Below, piece after piece: positions 7,246 through 14,879 of a stretch of DNA of 32,228 nt (position 1 is the first letter of the stretch; the number at the start of each line of letters is the position of its first letter). The stretch is from NCBI GenBank assembly GCA_964554015.1, contig CAZKMO010000020.1, forward strand, positions 1 through 32,228, written 5' to 3'. The notes beneath the pieces are model-generated. The model ran no database searches, had not been told where the DNA came from, and was given only the letters and a program-made list of their open reading frames with translations. The position numbers and the translations under genes were made by a program. The stretch is from CAYUAG01 sp964554015. Lineage in GTDB: Bacteria > Zhuqueibacterota > QNDG01 > CAYUAG01.

Positions 7246-7388
7246 AATCACAAGATACAAATCCAAAATAACAAATAAATTACAATAATTAAATTTCAAA
7301 TAACAAACAAAAACAATTAATATTGATTGTTTTGTTCATTGTGATTTGGAAATTATTTGCTATTTGATGCTTGTGATTTGGGATTTGT
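7246..7388. repeat. Long imperfect inverted repeat between convergent genes
   Basis: The left arm (ATCACAAGATACAAATCC..., 7247-7318) and the right arm (...TTGTGATTTGGGATTTGT, to 7388) are imperfect reverse complements of about 70 bases, centred near AATTAATATTGATT at 7315-7328. The block lies between the ends of abiEii (+) and the UPF0280 gene (-). A fragment of the same type (GGGATTTGTGATTT) is at 4748-4761. Confidence 0.65.
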
Positions 7389-7449
7389 CTTTTGTCTTAT
7401 TCTCCTTATACCATATACCTTATACCCAATAACTTTTTCCTTTATCCTT
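7389..7449 (-). repeat. Modular post-stop repeat tract after the UPF0280 gene
   Basis: Read on the minus strand after the UPF0280 stop: AGAAGGATAAAGG, then GGGTATAAGGTATATGGTATAAGG, then AAGACAAAAGACAAAT. These are the purine-rich modules seen after plus-strand genes, here inverted with the gene they follow. Confidence 0.65.
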
Positions 7450-8202
7450 CTATTCGTTCCCTCTACCCCGGGTAATCAGCTCCCGGGCATCCTGGGATGT
7501 AATGACCTGGGGCAGTTTTCCCCACATAGAGATTTTATCCCCCAGTATAACCAGGCTCCCTTCGATCTCGGGCAGACAGGTAAGAATATCAAAACAGGAA
7601 GTCAAATCATCCGGAGAATGCACCCGGTTGGCCACGGCCGTGGCTGCCGCATCGGCCAGTACTATATTTTCCGAAATAACCACCGCCGCATCGGCTAGGC
7701 CGTAGCTGAAGGAATGACCCACGGTACCGGAAGAAGTGCATATTCCCAGAGACTGATTCCGGGGTTCCAGCTCCAGGGCCAGATTCAGGGAAAAATCCTC
7801 CCCGGCATAGATCCCCACCTTCAGGGGCTGGTGGATAAACAATGCAATATCACCCCCGTTGTCCACCACTGCTTCCCGGGCCCCGGCTTTTAGAAGCTGC
7901 TTGAGGCATTGTTCTGCCACGGCACCGGCAATACCAGCCATGGGACCCACCTCCACTTTCCCGGATTCCTGATACATTTTTTTTATCAGAGGCGCAGACC
8001 CGGAGGGAGGCCGGAGCGGGGTATGGCTGGATTTAAATTCCGGATACCGGGCAATGAAATCTTCAATTTGCTTTCGGGTCTTTAAAACAGCCTTTCTACC
8101 GGATTCAATCAAAGAGGGAGGGCATAATACGGTTATAACCGATTCCTTGATTTCAATATGATGTTTTTCCCAGCGCATGGCTGATGAAGGAGTAAAATTC
8201 AT
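7450..8202 (-). CDS. UPF0280 family protein (ApbE-related fold)
   Basis: The biochemical function is not known; UPF0280 is distantly related to the ApbE flavin transferases. The family pattern is clear: MAGIAGAVAEQCLKQLLKAG at about 104-123, VVDNGGDIALF at 128-138, LGICTSSGTVGHSFSYGLAD and then IVLADAAATAVANRV in the second half. The 250 residues match the usual length and no signal peptide is present. Its ATG follows the TAA of the upstream M64 peptidase gene with no base between, and no ribosome site is visible, so translation probably depends on re-initiation after the peptidase. That links its production to a secreted peptidase, which is unexpected for a cytosolic protein. Confidence 0.88.
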   Translation of the reverse strand: MNFTPSSAMRWEKHHIEIKESVITVLCPPSLIESGRKAVLKTRKQIEDFIARYPEFKSSHTPLRPPSGSAPLIKKMYQESGKVEVGPMAGIAGAVAEQCLKQLLKAGAREAVVDNGGDIALFIHQPLKVGIYAGEDFSLNLALELEPRNQSLGICTSSGTVGHSFSYGLADAAVVISENIVLADAAATAVANRVHSPDDLTSCFDILTCLPEIEGSLVILGDKISMWGKLPQVITSQDARELITRGRGNE

Positions 8203-9672
8203 TTACTCGGTATAGAATAAAATCATTTTTTTAATGGCTTCCTGGCAGACCCGGCAGAAACGCTGATTCCGGTTGGAAAACATAATACAGTCCAGTTCCG
8301 GACGGTAGAGGCCGTGGGAAGCATACCCAGCTCCTTCAAAGGCGCCCACTTTTCCCTGCAGATAGCTGTACCGATCTTCTATGGTCTGGATCTGATTCCG
8401 GATGGTATCCAGTTTTTGCTTCCAGGTATTTCTTATCTGGTCGATTTTTTCTTTATCAGCCTGATGAGAAGTCAGAGAATCAATGGTGTTATACATGGCA
8501 GTACTCATTTTTCCGTATATAGTTTCTAGAGAATCCATGGCCTCTTTACCCCAGGGAGTGGGAATTTTCAGACCAGAAGAGACAAATTCTTTCCATTTCA
8601 GTTCGGTAGGATCCAGTAGGGCGGTGATATTAGGCTCCACTGGTTCCACTCCCGGGGGATAAAAATCATTGTAGGCAACCGAGGAAGTATAGTATTCGTC
8701 GGCCAGGCCGGCAAAGGAATGCCCGAATTCATGCACCAGAACATTCTTGCTCCGGCTGTTGTGCACGGTGGAAATGGCATAAAGGTTATAAATACCTCCT
8801 CCGCCGTAACGATCATGATTGACCAGTATGAGGATAGCATCATAGGGAACCTGGGAAGCAATATTTTTTACCGCTTTGTTGTCTTCCGTAAGCAGGTACC
8901 GTCTTAAATTCAGGGCATTGAAAGAAGAGTTTAAGGCCGTGTTTTTGTAAAGGTTCTGCCGGGGCTGGTCCGTGCCGCTCTGAAAAGAAGGTTTGAATAC
9001 GCCGTAAATATTGAATCTATCCCGGAAACCTTTCAAAGGCTCTACGGAAAAGAAATTTTCTATTAAATCATCCACATCATCTTTAAAAATATCGTACTCT
9101 TCTTTGGTATACCCTTCTGCGATCCAGGCCAGGTCAACGTGGTCATGGGGATTACCGTTTATAAGGGCCGTATAGATGAGCACATCATTATCAGGCTGTT
9201 CCTCAATGATACCGACCATATAAGGATCGATCTCCCGGTTGAAAATACCGCGCAGCATTTTATGCTTATCCCTTGATTCCAGTACCAGGAAAAAGGGATT
9301 CCGGGGGCAGGGGATAAGCACCGATTCCGAAAAGGCTTTTTTGATTCCGTTCCGGGCCGGATCCGTGGTCTGATATTCCCCGAATATGGAATCAAATCCC
9401 CGGGAAAAAATCAGGGTATTGGAATCCCGGTCATAAATTTTTACGTAGTACCTTCCGTTATTGAACTGGTCGATGCAGTGATCCGGATTGCCTGCCCAGA
9501 AATCATAGCGGTAGATGTGGTCTAGGGTTATGATTTCGGAAGTATCATTGCCGATATGATAATAATCTATACGCAGGGTTTTATCTTCAAAATACTTATC
9601 AAAATCGACCTTTGGCTGAGAGAAAAGGAGAACCGGGATTAGTAATGCCCATAAAAAAATAATTTTTTTCAT
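8203..9672 (-). CDS. Secreted M64 family (IgA-peptidase-like) metallopeptidase
   Basis: Zinc metallopeptidase of MEROPS family M64, first known from an IgA-cleaving peptidase. Residues 1-19 are a Sec signal peptide (MKKIIFLWALLIPVLLFSQ). The N-terminal beta-rich domain carries LDHIYRYDFWAG, and the catalytic domain carries the HVDLAWIAEGYT signature at 178-189. The zinc site HEFGHSFAGLADEY starts at 314 (H314, E315, H318, with D325 E326). A helical, probably coiled-coil region at about 370-440 precedes the family end motif GAGYASHGLYRPELDCIM...FCRVC. GGGAGG lies about 8 bases upstream on the minus strand. It is encoded between pepP and the UPF0280 gene, which suggests extracellular or periplasmic protein breakdown. 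The real substrate is unknown. Confidence 0.92.
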   Translation of the reverse strand: MKKIIFLWALLIPVLLFSQPKVDFDKYFEDKTLRIDYYHIGNDTSEIITLDHIYRYDFWAGNPDHCIDQFNNGRYYVKIYDRDSNTLIFSRGFDSIFGEYQTTDPARNGIKKAFSESVLIPCPRNPFFLVLESRDKHKMLRGIFNREIDPYMVGIIEEQPDNDVLIYTALINGNPHDHVDLAWIAEGYTKEEYDIFKDDVDDLIENFFSVEPLKGFRDRFNIYGVFKPSFQSGTDQPRQNLYKNTALNSSFNALNLRRYLLTEDNKAVKNIASQVPYDAILILVNHDRYGGGGIYNLYAISTVHNSRSKNVLVHEFGHSFAGLADEYYTSSVAYNDFYPPGVEPVEPNITALLDPTELKWKEFVSSGLKIPTPWGKEAMDSLETIYGKMSTAMYNTIDSLTSHQADKEKIDQIRNTWKQKLDTIRNQIQTIEDRYSYLQGKVGAFEGAGYASHGLYRPELDCIMFSNRNQRFCRVCQEAIKKMILFYTE

Positions 9673-9912
9673 TTTTATTCCTCCCTAATTTTTTATAGTA
9701 TAATAATTGATGTATACTCCATTTGGGAATATTGGAATAGTGGAATAATGGAATACATGTCCACTTTTTTCCACAACAATCCACCCTTCCATCCTTCCAT
9801 CATTCCATTTATATTCTGTTTTTTCCTTTATCCTTAATCTTTTCAATTTTGTCTTTTGTCTTTTTTCTTTTATCTTTGTTTTTCCCTTATTACCAATTAC
9901 CTTATTACCCAA
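9673..9912 (-). repeat. Modular repeat tract between pepP and the M64 gene
   Basis: Read on the minus strand from the pepP stop: GGTAATAAGGTAATTGGTAATAAGG-type units, AAAAGATAAAAG and AAAAGACAAAAGAC units, AAGGATAAAGGAAAAAACAG, ATGGAATGATGGAAGGATGGAAGG, then ATTCCATTATTCCACTATTCC-type units. This repeats the order of the plus-strand tract at 5312-5480 in inverted orientation. The stop codon of pepP lies at the edge of the first module. A ribosome site for the M64 gene ends the gap. Confidence 0.7.
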
Positions 9913-11301
9913 TCACTTGGCACACCATTCCTCCACTTCCTCCACACTTTTAGCAATGGGTTTTCCCAGTACTCTATGCCCTTTTTCCGTGATAAGCACA
10001 TCATCTTCCACCCGTATTCCGCCGAAATCACGGAAGGAATTCACCTTATCATAGTTTATAAATTCCTGGCATTTATTCTCAGCTTTCCAGCGGTCAATCA
10101 ATTCCGGAATAAAATAAATTCCCGGTTCCACCGTAAGCACATACCCGGGCAGAAGTTTCTTGGCCATACGCAAGGCGTCCAATCCGAACTGCTCGCTTCG
10201 CTGCACGGTCTGGTCATATCCTACTTTTTCCTCATTCAATCCTTCCAGGTCATGAACATCGAGACCCAGCATATGTCCCAGACCATGGGGCATGAACAGG
10301 GCAGGCGCCCCAGCCTTTACAGCATCCTCGGGGTTGCCTTTCATGAATCCCAGCTGCTTCATGTTTTCGGCAATGATTTTCATGGCCTGCAAGTGGCACT
10401 CTTTATTAAAAATTCCCGGTTTCATCATGGCGATGGTATCCACATTAGCCTGCAGGACAATGGAATATATATCCTTCTGTTCCGGGCTGAATTTCCCCTT
10501 AACCGGTATGGTTCTGGTAATATCACTGGCGTAGTGCAGGGGAGATTCCGCTCCGGAATCGCAAATCACAATATCCCCCTCCTTCATTAGATTGTTATAA
10601 GAGTGATTATGCAGGGTTTCCCCATGGATGGAAAAAATTACCGGGAAAGAAAGGTGACTGTTTCGGGAAAGCACGATTCCCTGCACTTTACCGCAGACTT
10701 CGTATTCGTAGGTATCCGGAGCAATCAGTTTCATGGCAGCTGCATTCATATCATAGCTAATATCCAGGGCTTTTTCTATCTCTGTCACTTCTTCCGGGCT
10801 TTTCACCGAGCGCTGGTCGATCACGGCCCGGGTCAGTTTATCCGAACTGAAATCATTGATAAGAGAAGTATGAATGCCGGTCAGTTCCTGCAGGGTGATG
10901 AGGGTTTCTGCCCGGTATTGGGGCAGGTAAAGAATTTGCCGGCCTTGTTTTATACAATCATGAATGGTTTTTTTCAATTCAGCAGTTGGTCTGGTATCAG
11001 TTACCTTGACTTTCTCCGCCTTTTGGGAAAGCTGGGGCAAGGGGCCGGTCCAGATAATATCTTCAATGGACACATCATCACCGAAGATGATTTCCTGGTC
11101 ATGGTCCACATCCATAATACCCCAGAGACCTGGTTCGTCCAGACCCAGGTAGTAGAGAAAATTACTGTCCTGACGGAAATGAAAGGTATTATCCGGGTAA
11201 TTCATGGGACTGAGCTGGTTGCCCGGCAATAAGATGATGCCTGATTTTATCTTCATTTTCAGGAGATTCCGGCGGTTTTGATAGATTTCTTTTTTAAACA
11301 T
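9913..11301 (-). CDS. pepP: Xaa-Pro aminopeptidase (M24B)
   Basis: Removes the N-terminal residue from peptides whose second residue is proline, in the cytoplasm. The 462 residues match the PepP family. An N-terminal creatinase-like domain (1-165, with FRQDSNFLYYLGLDEPG) is followed by the pita-bread catalytic domain. Metal and catalytic positions are visible: ICDSGAES, YASDITRT, PHGLGHMLGLDVHD, TVEPGIYF and GGIRVEDDVLIT. AGGAG about 6 bases upstream on the minus strand supports the ATG. It lies between the HypD gene and the secreted peptidase on the same strand, fitting breakdown of proline-rich peptides. Repeat tracts on both sides suggest it may be transcribed on its own. Confidence 0.95.
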   Translation of the reverse strand: MFKKEIYQNRRNLLKMKIKSGIILLPGNQLSPMNYPDNTFHFRQDSNFLYYLGLDEPGLWGIMDVDHDQEIIFGDDVSIEDIIWTGPLPQLSQKAEKVKVTDTRPTAELKKTIHDCIKQGRQILYLPQYRAETLITLQELTGIHTSLINDFSSDKLTRAVIDQRSVKSPEEVTEIEKALDISYDMNAAAMKLIAPDTYEYEVCGKVQGIVLSRNSHLSFPVIFSIHGETLHNHSYNNLMKEGDIVICDSGAESPLHYASDITRTIPVKGKFSPEQKDIYSIVLQANVDTIAMMKPGIFNKECHLQAMKIIAENMKQLGFMKGNPEDAVKAGAPALFMPHGLGHMLGLDVHDLEGLNEEKVGYDQTVQRSEQFGLDALRMAKKLLPGYVLTVEPGIYFIPELIDRWKAENKCQEFINYDKVNSFRDFGGIRVEDDVLITEKGHRVLGKPIAKSVEEVEEWCAK

Positions 11302-11547
11302 AATAACTCCTTAGATTTTTAAGATATTGAAATAATGGAATGATACGTTACAGGAATACTGGAATAAGGGAATACTGGAATACATGTCTTCTTTTTTTCC
11401 AACATTCCACTATTCCAATCTTCCATCATTCTATTTATATTCTGTTTTATCCTTTATCTTTTATCTTTTCTTATACCTTATACCATATACCATATACCCT
11501 TATTCCTCTTATATCCTTTATTCCCATTAAATTTCATCATTATTCCT
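11302..11547 (-). repeat. Modular repeat tract between hypD and pepP
   Basis: Read on the minus strand from the HypD stop: GGAATAAAGGATATAAGAGG, then GGGTATATGGTATATGGTATAAGG, AAAAGATAAAAGATAAAGG, ATAGAATGATGGAAGATTGGAATAG, and then complementary ATTCCAGTATTCC units down to the pepP ribosome site. It is closely related to 9673-9912 and, in inverted orientation, to 5312-5480. Confidence 0.7.
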
Positions 11548-13911
11548 TTAAAAAACCTTTTGTTCGGTTCGCTTAATTATTTCTTCCTGCAGTACGGATT
11601 CCAGATTAATAAAATAATCACTGTAACCGGCTACTCTTACAATTAAATTCCGGTATTGTTCCGGATTTTTCTGGGCCTGGCGCAGGGTTTCCGCTGTCAC
11701 GACGTTGAATTGGATGTGATGCCCGTTCATTTTAAAATAGGCACGGATAAGGTGCACCATATTATCCAGTCCCTTGTCATCGGCCAGAAGCTGGGGAGTG
11801 AATTTCTGATTCAATAAGGTGCCGCCGGTGCGAATGTGGTCAATCTTGGCCGCGGATTTCAGCACAGCTGTGGGACCGTTTTGGTCTGCACCTTGGACCG
11901 GGGAAATGCCTTCGGATACGGGGAGACCGGATTTTCTGCCATCTGCAGTGGCACCGATTACACTGCCGAAATAGACATGGCAGGTGGTGGGAAGCAGATT
12001 GATCCTGAATTGCCCTCCTTTGCTGGTGGGACGTCCTTCCACTGCATTATAGAAAGCATCAAATACCTGCTGTGCATGTATATCCGCCCGGTCATCATCA
12101 TTCCCGTACTTGGGAGTTGCGTAGATGAACATATTTCTGATTTTATCCTCTCCCTTAAAATTATGCTGCAGAATAGGTAGTAACTTCTTCAGGCTGAGGG
12201 TTTTTTGCTCAAATACATGGTATTTTAGGGAAGCAAAACAATCTGTTATGGTACCCATGCCCACTCCCTGAATATAAGCAGTATTATAGCGGGCACCCCC
12301 GGCATTGTAATCCTTGCCTTTTTGTATGCAGTCTTCAATGATTAGGGATAAAAAGGGAGCAGGAAGCACCTCTGCCCATAAACGTTCAATAATTATATTC
12401 CCTTTGATTTTCAGGTCAATAAAATAATTCAGCTGTTTTCGGAAAGCCTGGAATAACTGTTTAAAGGTTTTAAAGGTACAGGGATCGCCGGTTTTTAATC
12501 CTATGGTTTTACCGGTGCGGGGATCAGTGCCGTTATGCAGAGTAATTTCCAGCACCTTAACCAGGTTAAAATAGCCGGTAAGTATGTAACTTTCTTTGCC
12601 GAAAGCACCGGTTTCCACACATCCGGAAGCGCCACCGTTTCTGGCGTCGATAAGTGATTTACCTTGCCGGATTAATTCCTGAATGATCTCATCGGTGTTA
12701 AATAGAGAAGGTTGGCCAAAACCGGTTTTGATTATCTTCAGGGCCTGCTTCAGGAACTGGTCCGGATTTTTTTTACTTATCTGTACCATGGAACTGGGCT
12801 GCAGCAGACGCATTTCTTCAATAACCTCCAGTATAAGGTAGCTGAGTTCATTAACCGCATCCGACCCGTCTTCCTTAACCCCACCCAGATTTATCAGGCA
12901 GAAATCGGTATAAGTGGCACTTTCTTGGGCGGTTACCCCGACTTTAGGGGGAGCAGGCTGATTATTGAATTTAATCCAAAAAGCCTGGAGCAGCTCTTTG
13001 GCTTTTTCCCGGGTCAGTAATCCCTGCCCAATATCTTTTTTATAAAAAGGATACAGATGCTGGTCCAGACGTCCCGGATTGAAGGAATCCCAGGTATTCA
13101 GTTCTGTGGTTACCCCCAGGTGAATAAACCAGTAATGCTGCAGGGCCTGATGAAAGGTTTGGGGGGCGTATTCGGGAACGGTTCGGCAGATTTGTGCTAT
13201 ATCCCGCAATTCTTTTTTTCTATTCTTTTGGGTCTCTTTTTTTGCCAGTTTGTCAGCTTTTTCAGCATAGCGATGGGCATAGTCAATCAAGGCCTGGCAG
13301 GCAATCCGCATGGCGTTTAGCTCTTCCCGCTTATACCAGGCTTCCGGATCATTAAAAAAGTCAAGATTTGCAAGGGAATTTTGGATCTCTAGGATAAAAT
13401 CATGCATGCCCTTTTGGAAGATGTTCCGGCCGGCTACTGTATGTCCGGGAGCCCGCTGCTCCTGAAATTCGGTAAATACTCCTGCTTCATAGGCCTCAAT
13501 CCATTGCTTGTCAACCTGCTGAAAGATCCGGTCCCGAATGGCTCTGGATTTCCAGAATGGTATGATTTCCTCTGCATAAAGATTTTTGGTTGCCTGGGAA
13601 ACTTTAAAGGATATTTTTTTCCGGGAGGCAAGTGTTTCCAGGTCCTTAAGGCTGTGAATGCATATTTCGGGGTAGGTGGGGGTGGCTTTGGGTTCAGGTC
13701 CTTTTTCACCTACAATAAGTTCATCAGGGTTGAGGGGAATTTTTTTGTTTTTCAAGAGGTAAGCAAAGGCCAGAGCTCTGGCCACGGGCACAGAAACAGT
13801 ATCAGCTATTCCGGTTTTATAAAACTTCGTTAGCAGTTCTGCTCTTTCCGGAGAAATTTTTTCTTTCGCCTTCAAGCTCTGTTCCCGGAGTTTTTTAATG
13901 CGGCTGTTTAT
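11548..13911 (-). CDS. hypD: trans-4-hydroxy-L-proline dehydratase, glycyl radical enzyme
   Basis: Predicted to dehydrate trans-4-hydroxy-L-proline to pyrroline-5-carboxylate by glycyl-radical chemistry. Numbered from the conventional TTG start at 13875 (775 aa), it shows the thiyl motif GCVETGAFGKES (C419, E421), the glycyl loop RVAGYSDYF (G750), and HypD-type pocket residues F137, H145, D263, S319, F325 and Y435. Each sits exactly 15 below the HypD positions I recall (152, 160, 278, 334, 340, 450; C434, E436, G765). The HypD-like N-terminus (RIKKLREQSL) continues in frame upstream of the TTG, so I place the start at the ATA at 13909-13911, 5 bases after GGGAGG within the end of the activase gene. 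ATT at 13899 is another option, and TTG 13875 has no ribosome site. A related amino-acid dehydratase cannot be fully excluded. Confidence 0.9.
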   Translation of the reverse strand: MNSRIKKLREQSLKAKEKISPERAELLTKFYKTGIADTVSVPVARALAFAYLLKNKKIPLNPDELIVGEKGPEPKATPTYPEICIHSLKDLETLASRKKISFKVSQATKNLYAEEIIPFWKSRAIRDRIFQQVDKQWIEAYEAGVFTEFQEQRAPGHTVAGRNIFQKGMHDFILEIQNSLANLDFFNDPEAWYKREELNAMRIACQALIDYAHRYAEKADKLAKKETQKNRKKELRDIAQICRTVPEYAPQTFHQALQHYWFIHLGVTTELNTWDSFNPGRLDQHLYPFYKKDIGQGLLTREKAKELLQAFWIKFNNQPAPPKVGVTAQESATYTDFCLINLGGVKEDGSDAVNELSYLILEVIEEMRLLQPSSMVQISKKNPDQFLKQALKIIKTGFGQPSLFNTDEIIQELIRQGKSLIDARNGGASGCVETGAFGKESYILTGYFNLVKVLEITLHNGTDPRTGKTIGLKTGDPCTFKTFKQLFQAFRKQLNYFIDLKIKGNIIIERLWAEVLPAPFLSLIIEDCIQKGKDYNAGGARYNTAYIQGVGMGTITDCFASLKYHVFEQKTLSLKKLLPILQHNFKGEDKIRNMFIYATPKYGNDDDRADIHAQQVFDAFYNAVEGRPTSKGGQFRINLLPTTCHVYFGSVIGATADGRKSGLPVSEGISPVQGADQNGPTAVLKSAAKIDHIRTGGTLLNQKFTPQLLADDKGLDNMVHLIRAYFKMNGHHIQFNVVTAETLRQAQKNPEQYRNLIVRVAGYSDYFINLESVLQEEIIKRTEQKVF

Positions 13912-13912
13912 A

Positions 13913-14722
13913 TTATCCTCCCATCTCGGTTATAAATCCATTTTTCTCGAATTTATTTTGAATTTCCTTCATTTTTTCTTCCGAAGGAGGCCGGATGTTT
14001 TTTAATCTATTTTTTTTGCCCAGATTATCATACTTTTTATTCCCCAGCTGATTATAAGGGAGAAGATTAACTTTGGCTATTCTGGGCAGCAGAGTAAGAA
14101 AGGCGATAATCTGCTCGATATTTTGCTTATTATCCGTAAACGTGGGAATAATGGGAATCCTTATATAAATATTTGTATTCTTTTCAGTTAAAAATATCAG
14201 GTTCTCTTTAATAGGCTGAAAGGAAACCCCGGTATATTTTATATGATCCTGCTCTTTAATCAATTTTAGGTCAAATAGGAAGAGGTCGGTTAGGGGCAGT
14301 ATTTTTTTTATAACCGGGAGAAGACCGTAACCACTGGTATCGAGGGTAGTATGCAGGTTTTCCTTTTTACATTCCAGCAGAAGCTGATAAAGAAATTCCG
14401 GTTGGGATAAGGGCTCTCCCCCAGAGAAAGTCACCCCGCCCTTTGATTCCTTATAGAATATGCAGTCTTTTTTTACTTCCTGCATCACCTCTTTTACTGA
14501 TATTTCTCTTCCCAGTAACTCTTTACCTTTTTTATAGGGAGAACAAAATTTTTGGTTACCGCTGGAGCTTAAAACAGGGTCAGGGCTCATATTTTGACCT
14601 TCAGGATTGTGGCACCACCAGCAGTGCAAGGGGCAGCCTTTAAGAAAAACCGTAGTTCTGATACCAGGGCCGTCATGAATGGAATATTTTTTTATATCAA
14701 ATATTATTCCCTTATTTTTCAT
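13913..14722 (-). CDS. Glycyl-radical enzyme activase (radical SAM)
   Basis: Uses S-adenosylmethionine and a [4Fe-4S] cluster to abstract hydrogen from the glycyl loop of its partner, here surely the adjacent HypD. Residues 1-24 show the activase start (IIFDIKKYSIHDGPGIRTTVF). GCPLHCWWCHNPEG holds the CxxxCxxC cluster site, GGVTFSGGEPLSQPEF follows, and later come LDTSGY and LFDLKL. The roughly 60-residue stretch between the cluster site and GGVTFSGGEP lacks the paired CxxCxxC sets of the ferredoxin-like insert found in many activases; only isolated cysteines occur (KFC, KDC). It ends 1 nt before the ATA proposed for hypD and 37 nt before the conventional TTG. No clear ribosome site precedes the ATG. 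Confidence 0.93.
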   Translation of the reverse strand: MKNKGIIFDIKKYSIHDGPGIRTTVFLKGCPLHCWWCHNPEGQNMSPDPVLSSSGNQKFCSPYKKGKELLGREISVKEVMQEVKKDCIFYKESKGGVTFSGGEPLSQPEFLYQLLLECKKENLHTTLDTSGYGLLPVIKKILPLTDLFLFDLKLIKEQDHIKYTGVSFQPIKENLIFLTEKNTNIYIRIPIIPTFTDNKQNIEQIIAFLTLLPRIAKVNLLPYNQLGNKKYDNLGKKNRLKNIRPPSEEKMKEIQNKFEKNGFITEMGG

Positions 14723-14788
14723 TTCAAATTAAAATATACCAAGGGATTTTTACAATAGCAAGTAATTCAATCTTGATTTAAAAATTAT

Positions 14789-14816
14789 TTGATTTGATAC
14801 TTTATTTTAGTACATT
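14789..14816 (+). promoter_or_regulatory. Candidate promoter for the hydrolase gene
   Basis: TTGATT at 14789-14794 and TACATT at 14811-14816 are 16 bases apart, in the gap between the divergent activase and hydrolase genes. Transcription would start near 14823, about 57 nt before the ATG at 14880. Confidence 0.35.
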
Positions 14817-14879
14817 ATTACGGTTTTTTTTGGATTCATAGACTTTTAATTTTAATTATGTATAAAAACGGAGGAAGCT

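Noticed and set aside
9856..10590. 244-codon plus-strand frame
   Set aside because: It runs antisense through pepP, whose motifs are complete; the frame is a by-product of codon bias.
11548..13875. Generic pyruvate formate-lyase or choline TMA-lyase call for the glycyl radical enzyme
   Set aside because: The GCVETG context and pocket residues match HypD; the PFL double cysteine is absent and choline-lyase signatures are not seen.
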